A DNA stretch of 64,000 nt. Source: Streptococcus sp. M334 (GTDB lineage: Bacteria > Bacillota > Bacilli > Lactobacillales > Streptococcaceae). Where the stretch lies: the NCBI RefSeq assembly GCF_000187745.1, contig NZ_GL732489.1, positions 120,046-184,045 of the forward strand. Direction: 5' to 3'. Shown one piece after another: positions 23,874-33,258 of this stretch (within the stretch, counting starts at the first letter, position 1; each line of letters begins with the position of its first letter). A program made the translations under genes and the position numbers. Under the pieces are notes generated by a model, which saw only the letters and a program-made list of their open reading frames with translations, was not told where the DNA came from and did not search any database.

Positions 23874-26840
23874 TTGTCTAAGAAAAGATTGTACGAAATC
23901 GCAAAAGAACTTGGAAAAGAAAGTAAAGAAGTTGTAGCGCGTGCAAAAGAGTTGGGCTTGGATGTGAAAAGCCACTCATCAAGTGTGGAAGAAGCTGTCG
24001 CTGCAAAAATCGCTGCCAGCTTTAAGCCTGCAGCTGCTCCGAAAGTAGAAGCAAAACCTGCAGCACCAAAAGCAAGTGCAGAAAAGAAAGCTGAAAAATC
24101 TGAGCCAGCTAAACCAGCTGTAGCCAAGGAAGAGGCAAAACCTGCAGTCCCAAAAGCAAGTGCAGAAAAGAAAGCCGAAAAGTCTGAACCAGTAAAACCA
24201 GCTGTAGCTAAGGAAGAAGCAAAACCTGCAGCACCAAAAGCAAGTACAGAAAAGAAAGCCGAAAAATCTGAGCCAGCTAAACCAGCTGTAGCCAAGGAAG
24301 AGGCAAAACCTGCTGAGCCAGTCGCTCCTAAAACAGAAAAAGTAGCAGCTAAACCGCAAAGTCGTAATTTCAAGGCTGAGCGTGAAGCTCGTGCCAAAGA
24401 ACAGGCAGAACGACGCAAGCAAAATAAGGGCAATAACCGTGACCAACAAAAGGGAAATCATCAAAAGAATGATAACCGTAATGGTGGAAAACAAGGTCAA
24501 GGCAACCGCGACAATCGTCGCTTTAATGACCAAGTTAAGAAACAGCAAGGCCAGCAAAATCGTGGAAATGAGCGTCGTCAACAAGAGGACAAACGTCCAA
24601 ATCAAGCGGCTCCACGTATTGACTTTAAAGCCCGTGCAGCAGCCCTCAAAGCAGAGCAAAATGCAGAGTATGCACGTTCAAGTGAGGAACGCTTCAAACA
24701 GTATCAGGCTGCTAAAGAAGCCTTGGCTCAAGCTAACAAACGCAAGGAACCAGAGGAAATCTTTGAAGAAGCGGCTAAGTTAGCTGAACAAGCGCAACAA
24801 GCACAGCAAGTTCAAGCAGTGGTTGAAGTCGTCCCTGAGAAAAAAGAACCTGCAGTGGATACACGTCGTAAAAAACAAGCTCGACCAGACAAAAATCGTG
24901 ACGATTATGATCACGAAGAAGATGGTCCTAGAAAACAACAAAAGAATCGAAGTAGTCAAAATCAAGTGAGAAATCAAAAGAATAGTAACTGGAATAACAA
25001 CAAGAAGAACAAAAAAGGCAATAACAAGAACAATCGTAATCAGACTCCAAAACCTGTTACAGAGCGTAAATTCCATGAATTGCCAACAGAATTTGAATAT
25101 ACAGATGGTATGACCGTTGCGGAAATCGCAAAACGTATCAAACGTGAACCAGCTGAAATCGTTAAGAAACTTTTCATGATGGGTGTCATGGCCACACAAA
25201 ACCAATCATTGGATGGAGAAACCATCGAACTCCTCATGGTGGATTATGGTATCGAAGCCAAACAAAAGGTTGAAGTGGATAATGCCGACATCGAACGTTT
25301 CTTTGTCGAAGATGGTTATCTCAATGAAGATGAATTGGTTGAGCGTCCACCAGTTGTAACTATCATGGGACACGTTGACCACGGTAAAACAACCCTCCTA
25401 GATACTCTTCGTAACTCACGTGTTGCGACAGGTGAAGCAGGTGGTATCACTCAGCATATCGGTGCCTACCAAATCGTGGAAAATGGTAAGAAGATTACCT
25501 TCCTTGATACACCAGGACACGCGGCCTTTACATCTATGCGTGCGCGCGGTGCTTCTGTTACCGATATTACGATTTTGGTCGTAGCTGCAGATGACGGGGT
25601 TATGCCTCAGACAATTGAAGCCATCAACCACTCAAAAGCAGCCAACGTTCCAATCATCGTAGCTATCAACAAGATTGATAAACCAGGTGCTAACCCAGAA
25701 CGCGTTATCGGTGAATTGGCAGAGCATGGTGTTATGTCAACTGCTTGGGGTGGAGATTCTGAATTTGTTGAAATCTCAGCTAAATTCAACCAAAATATCG
25801 AAGAATTGTTGGAAACAGTCCTTCTTGTGGCTGAAATCCAAGAACTCAAGGCAGACCCAACAGTGCGTGCTATCGGTACAGTTATCGAAGCGCGCTTGGA
25901 TAAAGGAAAAGGTGCAGTCGCAACCCTTCTTGTTCAACAAGGTACCTTGAATGTCCAAGATCCAATCGTTGTCGGAAACACCTTCGGTCGTGTCCGTGCT
26001 ATGACTAATGACCTTGGACGTCGTGTTAAGGTTGCTGGACCATCAACACCAGTCTCTATCACAGGTTTGAACGAAGCGCCGATGGCGGGTGACCACTTTG
26101 CTGTTTACGAGGATGAAAAATCTGCGCGTGCGGCTGGTGAAGAGCGTGCCAAACGTGCCCTCATGAAACAACGTCAAGCTACCCAACGTGTCAGCCTTGA
26201 AAACCTCTTTGATACCCTTAAAGCTGGTGAACTCAAATCAGTTAACGTTATCATCAAAGCCGACGTACAAGGTTCTGTTGAAGCCCTTTCTGCCTCACTT
26301 CAAAAAATCGATGTGGAAGGTGTTAAAGTTACCATCGTCCACTCAGCAGTCGGTGCCATCAACGAATCAGACGTAACTCTTGCCGAAGCTTCAAATGCCT
26401 TTATCGTTGGTTTCAACGTACGCCCTACACCACAAGCTCGTCAACAAGCAGAAGCTGATGATGTGGAAATCCGTCTTCACAGCATTATCTACAAGGTTAT
26501 CGAAGAGATGGAAGAAGCCATGAAAGGGATGCTTGATCCAGAATTCGAAGAAAAAATTATCGGTGAAGCAGTTATCCGTGAAACCTTCAAAGTGTCTAAA
26601 GTGGGAACTATCGGTGGATTCATGGTTATCAACGGTAAGGTTACTCGTGATTCTAAAGTCCGTGTTATCCGTGATGGTGTCGTTATCTATGATGGCGAAC
26701 TCGCAAGCTTGAAACACTACAAAGACGACGTTAAAGAAGTTACAAACGGTCGTGAAGGTGGATTGATGATCGATGGCTATAATGATATCAAGATGGATGA
26801 TGTGATTGAGGCCTATGTCATGGAAGAAATCAAGAGATAA
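23874..26840 (+). CDS. infB: Translation initiation factor IF-2
   Basis: A 988-residue protein with a TTG start at 23874 after AGAGGAGGACA. The N-terminal IF2 subdomain (1-50) is followed by a Lys/Ala/Glu repeat region (65-148) and a long basic, Asn/Gln-rich linker. The GTPase domain begins near residue 490, with [13 protein letters not shown] and NKID. C-terminal domains bind fMet-tRNA. It delivers initiator tRNA to the 30S subunit. Confidence 0.97.
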   Translation: MSKKRLYEIAKELGKESKEVVARAKELGLDVKSHSSSVEEAVAAKIAASFKPAAAPKVEAKPAAPKASAEKKAEKSEPAKPAVAKEEAKPAVPKASAEKKAEKSEPVKPAVAKEEAKPAAPKASTEKKAEKSEPAKPAVAKEEAKPAEPVAPKTEKVAAKPQSRNFKAEREARAKEQAERRKQNKGNNRDQQKGNHQKNDNRNGGKQGQGNRDNRRFNDQVKKQQGQQNRGNERRQQEDKRPNQAAPRIDFKARAAALKAEQNAEYARSSEERFKQYQAAKEALAQANKRKEPEEIFEEAAKLAEQAQQAQQVQAVVEVVPEKKEPAVDTRRKKQARPDKNRDDYDHEEDGPRKQQKNRSSQNQVRNQKNSNWNNNKKNKKGNNKNNRNQTPKPVTERKFHELPTEFEYTDGMTVAEIAKRIKREPAEIVKKLFMMGVMATQNQSLDGETIELLMVDYGIEAKQKVEVDNADIERFFVEDGYLNEDELVERPPVVTIMGHVDHGKTTLLDTLRNSRVATGEAGGITQHIGAYQIVENGKKITFLDTPGHAAFTSMRARGASVTDITILVVAADDGVMPQTIEAINHSKAANVPIIVAINKIDKPGANPERVIGELAEHGVMSTAWGGDSEFVEISAKFNQNIEELLETVLLVAEIQELKADPTVRAIGTVIEARLDKGKGAVATLLVQQGTLNVQDPIVVGNTFGRVRAMTNDLGRRVKVAGPSTPVSITGLNEAPMAGDHFAVYEDEKSARAAGEERAKRALMKQRQATQRVSLENLFDTLKAGELKSVNVIIKADVQGSVEALSASLQKIDVEGVKVTIVHSAVGAINESDVTLAEASNAFIVGFNVRPTPQARQQAEADDVEIRLHSIIYKVIEEMEEAMKGMLDPEFEEKIIGEAVIRETFKVSKVGTIGGFMVINGKVTRDSKVRVIRDGVVIYDGELASLKHYKDDVKEVTNGREGGLMIDGYNDIKMDDVIEAYVMEEIKR
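24066..24317 (+). repeat. Three in-frame 84-bp tandem repeats in infB
   Basis: Residues 65-148 of IF-2 are three copies of a 28-residue unit built on [14 protein letters not shown] and [10 protein letters not shown]. Differences between copies are few at DNA level, so copy number is likely to vary between strains. Confidence 0.92.
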
Positions 26841-26847
26841 GATTTTT

Positions 26848-26981
26848 GCTCCTTTCTTAGGTGGTGAGGGACGCAAGCAAACCGATGGTTTCATTGCTTA
26901 TTTTTGAGCCTAGGGTCTCAAAAATCCCCTGTGATGGGACTGATAAATCAGTTCCATCACTTTCACCACAGCGAAAGAAGC
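26848..26981 (+). ncRNA. Structured RNA element (copy 2 of a covarying pair)
   Basis: The outer stem is GCTCCTTTC with GAAAGAAGC and the inner stem is GTGGTGA with TCACCAC. The hairpins are AAACC/GGTTT, ATTTTTGAG/CTCAAAAAT (loop CCTAGGGT) and GATGGGACTGA/TCAGTTCCATC. Architecture, length (134 nt) and unpaired bases GGACG and GAGCCTAG match the 1571-1707 element, while stem bases differ in compensating pairs. Position: directly after the infB stop, transcribed in the operon direction. Confidence 0.6.
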
Positions 26982-26986
26982 GGATG

Positions 26987-27018
26987 AGTTCAAATTGAAC
27001 TTCGTTTCAATTTGAACT
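26987..27018 (+). other. Perfect hairpin after the structured element
   Basis: AGTTCAAATTGAA pairs with TTCAATTTGAACT around CTTCGT. It has no T run, so it is not a canonical terminator. It may be an RNA-processing or stability hairpin. Confidence 0.6.
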
Positions 27019-27040
27019 GAAAATCAATAAGTTTAAAAAT

Positions 27041-27065
27041 AGCTAGGTCTGCTGGCCTAGCTTTT
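27041..27065 (+). terminator. Terminator before rbfA
   Basis: AGCTAGG pairs with CCTAGCT followed by TTTT. It would reduce readthrough from infB into rbfA. Confidence 0.65.
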
Positions 27066-27090
27066 GGTTCAAAGTAGAGAAAGGAATATC

Positions 27091-27441
27091 ATGGCAAATC
27101 ATTTCCGTACGGATCGTGTGGGCATGGAAATCAAGCGTGAAGTCAATGAGATTTTGCAAAAGAAAGTCCGTGATCCGCGTGTCCAAGGTGTGACCATCAC
27201 AGATGTTCAGATGCTAGGTGACTTGTCTGTTGCCAAGGTTTACTACACCATTCTGAGTAACCTTGCTTCGGATAATCAAAAAGCCCAAGTTGGACTTGAA
27301 AAAGCAACTGGTACCATCAAACGTGAACTTGGTCGCAATTTGAAATTGTACAAAATCCCAGATTTGACCTTCGTCAAAGACGAGTCCATCGAGTATGGGA
27401 ACAAGATTGACGAGATGCTACGCAATCTGGATAAGAACTAA
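27091..27441 (+). CDS. rbfA: Ribosome-binding factor A
   Basis: ATG 27091 with GAAAGGA gives 116 residues, the normal length. The KH-like family pattern ([14 protein letters not shown], then [13 protein letters not shown] strand) is present. It acts in late 30S maturation. It follows infB as in other Firmicutes but is separated by a 250-bp structured spacer. Confidence 0.96.
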   Translation: MANHFRTDRVGMEIKREVNEILQKKVRDPRVQGVTITDVQMLGDLSVAKVYYTILSNLASDNQKAQVGLEKATGTIKRELGRNLKLYKIPDLTFVKDESIEYGNKIDEMLRNLDKN

Positions 27442-27444
27442 AGA

Positions 27445-27465
27445 AGAGGGGCAACCCTCTTTTTT
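27445..27465 (+). terminator. Terminator after rbfA
   Basis: AGAGGG GCAA CCCTCT is followed by TTTTT. Confidence 0.85.
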
Positions 27466-27609
27466 GGTGGAGAAAATAGGTGGAATTTGAAATGGAAAAA
27501 TATTCTTTTAACTAGAATTCTGTATTTTTAAAGGTTAGCTAAATAGAAAATGCTTTTTTTTTTAGCAAATATGATATGATGATTTCATAAATAAAAGGAG
27601 ATTCTATCA

Positions 27610-28113
27610 ATGAATAATATAAAAAAAGTTTGTCGTTTAGCTTTGCTATGTCTTTCCGTTTCTACTCTAGTTGCTTGTAGTTCTCTATCTGAAAAAACAA
27701 GTAGCTCTTCTAGTGAGAATCAAACAGAAGCTTCATCTAGTAGTTCTGAAAAGAAAGGGTTGCTTGCCAAAGCAAAAGAAAAACTCAGTTCAGGTGATTT
27801 TAACCCACAAGATGTTAGTGATGCGACAATTGAGTCTATAAAAACTTATGAAGATTACTTGATTATGAATGAGAAAATAATCGATAATTACTATACAGAA
27901 GCAGACGAAGCCTTTAAAGGAACTGTTTTAGAAGATAGCGCTGCTATCCAAGAACTAAAAGATAGCACTAAAAAAGAGATGGAAGATTTGAAAAAACAAT
28001 ATGGTCCACTCAAGAAAGCACCGATTCAAGGGAAAGAAGAAGTTATTAAGGCTCTAAAAGATTATCGTGATAATCTACATGAGCAAGTGGAGCAGTGGAA
28101 AGCTAGTCTTTAA
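27610..28113 (+). CDS. Lipoprotein with helical C-terminal domain
   Basis: A 167-residue precursor with a lipobox (STLVAC, Cys at about residue 25) after a basic, hydrophobic signal. A Ser-rich linker (SSSS tracts) follows, then a helical domain (from about residue 75) rich in Lys and Glu. It would be anchored outside the membrane. It has AAAGGAG and a TATGAT-type -10 upstream. First of a cluster of membrane-associated genes; function unknown. Confidence 0.85.
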   Translation: MNNIKKVCRLALLCLSVSTLVACSSLSEKTSSSSSENQTEASSSSSEKKGLLAKAKEKLSSGDFNPQDVSDATIESIKTYEDYLIMNEKIIDNYYTEADEAFKGTVLEDSAAIQELKDSTKKEMEDLKKQYGPLKKAPIQGKEEVIKALKDYRDNLHEQVEQWKASL

Positions 28114-28133
28114 TAGGAAGAGTGGAGTTCAAT

Positions 28134-28691
28134 ATGGATTATCAATTATTGCCACATGAATACATGGTTATGAATAGTGACCATGTGAGTTTTGGGAAAA
28201 ATGGTTTGTCTACAGATGAATTAATTTTAACGAATCTACACTTAATATATATCAAAAAAGGTTTATGGGGAGGAAAAAAAGATCAAGTTACCATACCCAT
28301 TAACCAGATTAAAATTTTTGAAGGGAAACCTCAAGTTTCAGTAACCAAAACCAATGGTGTGAAACGGCTGGAAATTTATTATAATGGCGGACAAGCTATC
28401 TTTGCATTTAATAATACTAAGGATACTGACAAGTGGGCTAGAAACATTATTAAATTGATGTCAGGTGATACAAGCAATTTTGAAACCTTGGGAGATAGCA
28501 GCTTATTTGGAGCAGATGTTTTGGCAGAAACATTTAAGGATACATTTGACACTTTTAAAGCAGGGCTTGGGATTAAGGATGCAGAGCCAGAAAAGATTTC
28601 AACCAAGTGTAGCTTTTGTGGAGCACCTTTGTCAGGTCAAGTGAAGCAAACAGTGAGATGTGCCTATTGTGATATGGAGCAGAGTTTATAA
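28134..28691 (+). CDS. PH/GRAM-like domain protein with C-terminal zinc ribbon
   Basis: ATG 28134 gives 185 residues. The N-terminal beta-rich part (1-110) has the pattern of bacterial PH domains (ELILTNLHLIYIKKG). The C-terminus holds CSFC and CAYC pairs, a zinc ribbon. It is likely a cytosolic, membrane-associated adaptor. It stands 20 bp after the lipoprotein and 13 bp before the SPFH gene, so the three probably form an operon. Confidence 0.75.
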   Translation: MDYQLLPHEYMVMNSDHVSFGKNGLSTDELILTNLHLIYIKKGLWGGKKDQVTIPINQIKIFEGKPQVSVTKTNGVKRLEIYYNGGQAIFAFNNTKDTDKWARNIIKLMSGDTSNFETLGDSSLFGADVLAETFKDTFDTFKAGLGIKDAEPEKISTKCSFCGAPLSGQVKQTVRCAYCDMEQSL

Positions 28692-28703
28692 GGGGGCAAT
28701 TAA

Positions 28704-29813
28704 ATGGGGTTGATAAAAGCAATCACAGATTCTATCGGTGGGACATTTGCAGATCAGTGGAAAGAAATTATCACAGTTCAAGCTTTTGATGAACATACAG
28801 CTGTAAGTCCAGGTATTGTGCAAGAAAGTAATAATGGTAGGGGTGTCAATACGAAGGGATCTGTCGGTGTTATTTCCAACGGATCCAAGATTTTTATTCC
28901 AGAAAATACTGCTGCCTTTATCTTTAGTCAATCTGGTATCGAGGAAATTATTATAGAACCAGGTGGATATGAATACCAAAATGGTGAGAGCAGTGTTTTT
29001 AACGGTGATGGATTGAAAAAGTCACTGTTTGACAATGTTGTTAATCGTGTTGGATTCGGTGGCCAAAGTGATCAGCAAAAACAGATTTGCTTTGTTAATT
29101 TGAGAGAAATTCGTGATATTAAATTTGGGACTCGTGGCCCAGTCATGTATAACGATTTGTTTTATGGGACAGATTTAGAAGTACGTGCTTTTGGAACATT
29201 TTCTATCCAAATTACAGATGCTAAGCAATTTATCAGAAACTTTCTTCCTGCCAATGTGACTTATTATACCTTTGATAGCGCTCAAGCTAGGTCACAAATA
29301 GTAACAGAATTTCTTCAATCTTTTATTGTTGCACTTAATTCTTTGTCAACAACTTATCGTATTTCACAATTACCCTCACAAGCTTCAGTTCTTGCAACCC
29401 AAGTATCGAATGATGGACAGTATGCAGGGACTTGGAAAGAACGTTTTGGATTTGAGATTGTAAAAGTTGCCATTGCTAATATTGAGTTCTCACCAGAATC
29501 TAAGGAATTGGTTAAACAATTTTCATCAAATAAGATGAATTTAAAAGCTTATGATGATGTATCGCAGAAAGCTTCTAATATTGCAGCACAACAAAAAATT
29601 GCATCAGGAGTGGAGCAACATGGTCTAGGTGATGGTGCAGGGATGATATTTGGAATGAATATGGCTCAAAGTTTGGATGAAAAAGCCATGAAACCAAGTT
29701 TATCATTAGATGAACAAATCGAAGCCCTTACAAAACTAAAATCTCTTTTAGATGCAGGGATACTATCTCAGGAAGAATTTGATCGAAAGAAAAAAGAAAT
29801 TATGGATTTATAA
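28704..29813 (+). CDS. SPFH-domain protein with C-terminal SHOCT domain
   Basis: A 369-residue protein of the virion-core-like SPFH type (YdjI-like). The N-terminal part to about residue 270 is the SPFH core. The C-terminal 33 residues, EQIEALTKLKSLLDAGILSQ..., are a SHOCT module. There is no transmembrane helix; membrane association is probably peripheral. Together with the zinc-ribbon PH protein this is a known pairing in envelope-stress contexts. Role here inferred. Confidence 0.85.
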   Translation: MGLIKAITDSIGGTFADQWKEIITVQAFDEHTAVSPGIVQESNNGRGVNTKGSVGVISNGSKIFIPENTAAFIFSQSGIEEIIIEPGGYEYQNGESSVFNGDGLKKSLFDNVVNRVGFGGQSDQQKQICFVNLREIRDIKFGTRGPVMYNDLFYGTDLEVRAFGTFSIQITDAKQFIRNFLPANVTYYTFDSAQARSQIVTEFLQSFIVALNSLSTTYRISQLPSQASVLATQVSNDGQYAGTWKERFGFEIVKVAIANIEFSPESKELVKQFSSNKMNLKAYDDVSQKASNIAAQQKIASGVEQHGLGDGAGMIFGMNMAQSLDEKAMKPSLSLDEQIEALTKLKSLLDAGILSQEEFDRKKKEIMDL

Positions 29814-30103
29814 AATGAAACTCGAAAGTTCATAGTTAGTGTGTATTCAAGGAACATTTTAGATGAAACAATAATAGACTATCGTTCACAGATAGAATAT
29901 CATGTTGTAAAGGTAGGAGTTGAATATTCGAGCTGTCTCTACAAAGACTATTAAAAATCTTTAACAAATAAGTTGCTAAGGATTTTGATTTTTTGTCTAA
30001 AAGAATAAGGAGTTTTTGAAAATTTTTGAGGGGAATTTGAAACATACTTTAAAAGAGTATGCTATCATAGAATATAACTTACAGAAGTAAAAGGAGTTTG
30101 TAT
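29814..30103 (+). other. Intergenic region before the EcsC-like gene
   Basis: This AT-rich 290-bp stretch has no ORF or known repeat that I can support. Near its end GTATGCTATCAT resembles an extended -10 for the next gene. A weak hairpin (TCTTTAACAAATAAG area) is not convincing as a terminator. Confidence 0.5.
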
Positions 30104-30883
30104 ATGGCTGAACAAGACTTAGCTATGCAAGTATTACAACAAGTGGTAAAACTACCTGTTGTTAAGGTTGATCGTTCGAAATTTTTAGTAGATAAGTTTT
30201 CCAAAGAATTGGATCCACAGGACGTTCCTACTTTATTAGAACAAGGCCCAACGTCTCTCTTATCTCAAGAAATATTAGATCGAGTGGCTAATGCCTGTAT
30301 TAGGGATAATGTTTTATTAGCGAGTGGAACTTCTGTTTTGGCAGGATTACCTGGAGGGCTTGCTATGGCAATTACCATTCCAGCTGATGTGGCTCAATTT
30401 TATGGTTTCTCTCTGAAATTGGCTCAAGAATTAGGTTATATTTATGGTTATGAGGATCTTTGGGCTTCACGCGATGAGTTGAGTGAAGATGCTCAAAATA
30501 CCCTCTTGCTTTATCTAGGCGTCATGTTGGGGGTAAATGGAACCGCTGCCTTGCTACGTGCTGGTGGTATAACAATTGCCAAACAGGTAATGAAAACAGT
30601 ACCTAATAAAGCGTTAACAAAGACGCTTTGGTACCCTATTTTGAAAAAAGTCTTAAGAATATTTGGTGTGAATCTGACCAAGGGAGGGCTAGCCAAAGGA
30701 ATGGGGAAATTCATTCCTATCTTGGGTGGTATCATTTCAGGTGGTTTAACCTTTGCAACTATGAAACCAATGGGGGAAAGCTTGCAGAAAGAATTGTCCA
30801 AGCTAGTCAACTATAGTGAAATTCAATATCAAGAAGATGTTGAAACAATCCGAAAAGAGGCTGAAATCATCGAAGGAGAGTGA
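30104..30883 (+). CDS. EcsC-family membrane-associated protein
   Basis: ATG 30104 with AAAGGAG gives 259 residues. Hydrophobic stretches near residues 75-95 and 195-225 flank the conserved-looking region PADVAQFYGFSLKLAQEL and LGYIYGYED, typical of the EcsC family. Biochemical function of the family is unknown. It starts a cluster with two small genes downstream. Confidence 0.75.
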   Translation: MAEQDLAMQVLQQVVKLPVVKVDRSKFLVDKFSKELDPQDVPTLLEQGPTSLLSQEILDRVANACIRDNVLLASGTSVLAGLPGGLAMAITIPADVAQFYGFSLKLAQELGYIYGYEDLWASRDELSEDAQNTLLLYLGVMLGVNGTAALLRAGGITIAKQVMKTVPNKALTKTLWYPILKKVLRIFGVNLTKGGLAKGMGKFIPILGGIISGGLTFATMKPMGESLQKELSKLVNYSEIQYQEDVETIRKEAEIIEGE

Positions 30884-30884
30884 T

Positions 30885-31067
30885 ATGGGACTCATAAAAG
30901 TTCTAGCTAAAACTTACGGGAATTACTTTTTAACCATGCAAGGTGTAAAAGTGATGAAAACGATAAAGAAAGATGACCATGCCGTTGTCGGTCTGGGAAA
31001 ACTCTTTATTGCAGACAAGCTAATGGATACGGCTCGGTGGCTCATTAAGCCAGAGGATAACAAATGA
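30885..31067 (+). CDS. 60-residue hypothetical protein
   Basis: ATG 30885 is preceded by GGAGAG at the end of the EcsC-like gene, so the two are coupled. The product begins MGLIKVLAKTYGNYF and is basic with one moderately hydrophobic stretch. Its stop overlaps the next start (ATGA). Confidence 0.65.
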   Translation: MGLIKVLAKTYGNYFLTMQGVKVMKTIKKDDHAVVGLGKLFIADKLMDTARWLIKPEDNK

Positions 31068-31216
31068 AATTTTTCTGGGGACTTCTTGCCATTATTTTTA
31101 TTAAACCGATTATTGGAATTGTGAAATTCCTGTGGATGATTATCTCTTTTGCAGTCCAATTGCTGTTTTACAAGATGGTATTTAAGATATTGGATTGGCT
31201 CTTTAAACTTATTTAG
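31064..31216 (+). CDS. 50-residue single-pass membrane peptide
   Basis: MKFFWGLLAIIFIKP starts at ATG 31064, overlapping the preceding stop. The peptide is almost entirely hydrophobic with a few Lys and ends WLFKLI. It looks like a small partner of the EcsC-like protein. Confidence 0.6.
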   Translation: MKFFWGLLAIIFIKPIIGIVKFLWMIISFAVQLLFYKMVFKILDWLFKLI

Positions 31217-31237
31217 ATAGTAATCCAAGTCGTGGGG

Positions 31238-31267
31238 AACTAGCAAGTCTTGTACTGCTAGTTTTTT
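31238..31267 (+). terminator. Terminator after the EcsC-like cluster
   Basis: AACTAGCA pairs with TGCTAGTT and is followed by TTTTT. Confidence 0.82.
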
Positions 31268-31331
31268 AATCTCTTTCCTTATGGTATAATAAAATAAATA
31301 ATATCATTTATAAACGATAATGGAGGTCGTC

Positions 31332-31565
31332 ATGGATAATATCATCGATGTGTCAATTCCTGTTGCAGAAGTGGTGGATAAGCATCCAGAAGTCTTGGAA
31401 ATCCTAGTGGAGCTGGGTTTTAAACCCCTTGCTAATCCCTTGATGCGTAATACTATCGGTCGCAAAGTATCGCTTAAGCAGGGGTCTAAGCTGGAAGGAA
31501 CTCCTATGGATAAGATTGTCCGCACACTGGAGGCGAATGGCTACGAAGTGATTGGATTAGACTAA
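31332..31565 (+). CDS. DUF1858 domain protein
   Basis: ATG 31332 with TGGAGGT gives 77 residues of a DUF1858 domain (VAEVVDKHPEVLEILVELGF). Such domains accompany DUF438/hemerythrin proteins and the N-terminus of ScdA-type proteins. The next gene begins at TAATG of its stop, so they are translationally coupled. Confidence 0.88.
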   Translation: MDNIIDVSIPVAEVVDKHPEVLEILVELGFKPLANPLMRNTIGRKVSLKQGSKLEGTPMDKIVRTLEANGYEVIGLD

Positions 31566-32899
31566 TGGCAGATGAACGGATTCATGTCCTACGGGATATT
31601 TTGTTAGAATTGCATAATGGCGCCTCTCCTGAGTCGGTTCAGGAGCGTTTTGATGCGACCTTTACAGGCGTTTCAGCCATCGAGATTTCTCTCATGGAGC
31701 ATGAGCTGATGAACTCAGACTCAGGTGTCACCTTTGAAGATGTCATGGAACTCTGTGATGTTCATGCCAATCTTTTTAAAAATGCTGTTAAGGATGTCGA
31801 AGTTGCAGATACCGAGCATCCAGGTCACCCAGTTCGGGTATTTAAAGAAGAAAATCTGGCTCTCCGTGCGGCCTTGATTCGCATTCGGAGATTGCTAGAT
31901 ACCTACGAATCTACGAAAGATGAAGAGATGCTGGCGGAGATGCGTAAAGGCTTGGTGCGTCAGATGGGACTTTTGGGGCAATTTGACATCCACTACCAAC
32001 GTAAGGAAGAACTTTTCTTTCCTATCATGGAGCGCTATGGACACGATTCACCTCCCAAAGTTATGTGGGGAGTGGATGACCAGATTAGGGGACTCTTTCA
32101 AACAGCTTTAGCGACAGCCAAGTCACTACCAGAAGTGTTGATTAGCAGTGTAAAAGAAACTTTTGAAGCCTTTGCGACAGAGTTTGAAAGTATGATTTTT
32201 AAGGAAGAGTCCATCCTTCTCATGATTCTCCTTGAGTCCTTCACCCAAGATGACTGGCTTCAGATTGCGGAGGAGAGTGACGCCTATGGCTATGCCATCA
32301 TCCGTCCGTCAGAAAAATGGGTGCCAGAAAGACAGAGCTTTGTTGAGGAAGATAGTGCAGGGGAGCCTGTACAGCTAGATACGGCAGAAGGTCAAGTTCA
32401 GCAAGTGATCGATACGCCAGAAGGACAGTTTACCATTACCTTTACTCCTAAGGAAAAGGAAGCAGTGTTGGATCGCCATAGTCAGCAGTCTTTTGGGAAT
32501 GGCTATCTATCGGTCGAGCAGGCCAATCTCATCCTCAATCACCTCCCTATGGAGATTACCTTTGTCAATAAAGACGATATTTTCCAGTATTACAATGACA
32601 ATACGCCAGCTGATGAGATGATTTTCAAACGGACACCGTCTCAAGTTGGGCGCAATGTTGAACTTTGTCATCCACCTAAGTACTTGGACAAGGTCAAAAC
32701 CATCATGAAGGGGCTTCGTGAAGGGGTCAAGGATAAGTATGAAATGTGGTTCAAGTCTGAGTCGCGAGGAAAGTTTGTCCACATCACCTATGCCGCAGTG
32801 CACGATGAAGAGGGAGAATTCCAAGGGGTGCTGGAGTATGTTCAGGACATTCAGCCTTACCGTGAGATTGATACGGACTATTTCCGTGGATTAGAATAA
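31565..32899 (+). CDS. DUF438 protein with hemerythrin-like and PAS domains
   Basis: A 444-residue cytosolic protein: DUF438 (about 5-75), hemerythrin HHE domain (about 80-230, with HPGHP, DIHYQRKEELFFP and E/H ligands) and a C-terminal PAS-like domain (about 310-435). These proteins are thought to sense or repair nitrosative or oxidative iron damage. Functionally linked to the DUF1858 gene. Confidence 0.9.
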   Translation: MADERIHVLRDILLELHNGASPESVQERFDATFTGVSAIEISLMEHELMNSDSGVTFEDVMELCDVHANLFKNAVKDVEVADTEHPGHPVRVFKEENLALRAALIRIRRLLDTYESTKDEEMLAEMRKGLVRQMGLLGQFDIHYQRKEELFFPIMERYGHDSPPKVMWGVDDQIRGLFQTALATAKSLPEVLISSVKETFEAFATEFESMIFKEESILLMILLESFTQDDWLQIAEESDAYGYAIIRPSEKWVPERQSFVEEDSAGEPVQLDTAEGQVQQVIDTPEGQFTITFTPKEKEAVLDRHSQQSFGNGYLSVEQANLILNHLPMEITFVNKDDIFQYYNDNTPADEMIFKRTPSQVGRNVELCHPPKYLDKVKTIMKGLREGVKDKYEMWFKSESRGKFVHITYAAVHDEEGEFQGVLEYVQDIQPYREIDTDYFRGLE

Positions 32900-32908
32900 G
32901 GAGAAAAA

Positions 32909-33163
32909 ATGAGTTACGAACAAGAATTTATGAAGGAATTTGAAACTTGGGTCAATACCCAGATTATGATTAACGACATGGCGCATAAGGAAAGTCAAAA
33001 AGTCTACGAAGAGGACCAAGACGAGCGTGCCAAAGATGCCATGATTCGCTACGAAAGCCGCTTGGATGCCTATCAGTTCTTGCTTGGAAAATTTGAAAAT
33101 TTCAAAGCAGGGAAGGGATTCCATGATTTGCCAGAAGGCTTGTTTGGTGAGAGAAATTATTAA
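32909..33163 (+). CDS. DUF1912 family protein
   Basis: An 84-residue acidic helical protein, MSYEQEFMKEFETWV, with AAGGAG 9 bp after the DUF438 stop. It is a conserved streptococcal small protein of unknown function. Confidence 0.87.
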   Translation: MSYEQEFMKEFETWVNTQIMINDMAHKESQKVYEEDQDERAKDAMIRYESRLDAYQFLLGKFENFKAGKGFHDLPEGLFGERNY

Positions 33164-33176
33164 ACGAGATAGATTC

Positions 33177-33205
33177 TTGATTTTTTACTAAAATCTTGAT
33201 AGAAT
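33177..33205 (+). promoter_or_regulatory. Promoter of the 33259 gene
   Basis: TTGATT (33177-33182) and TAGAAT (33200-33205) are separated by 17 bp. Confidence 0.65.
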
Positions 33206-33258
33206 ATTTATATTAAATCCTTGTCAGAGCAGGGGTTTTTTATTGAAAGGATTTTATC

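Noticed and set aside
23771..24433. Long minus-strand ORF over the infB repeat region (220 codons, Ala/Ser/Phe-rich)
   Set aside because: It is the antisense shadow of the Lys/Ala/Glu repeats; composition is low-complexity and there is no ribosome binding site.
23979..24659. Second minus-strand ORF over infB (Cys/Phe/Leu-rich, looks membrane-like)
   Set aside because: The repeated codons of infB read in another frame produce the pattern; no start signal or homology.
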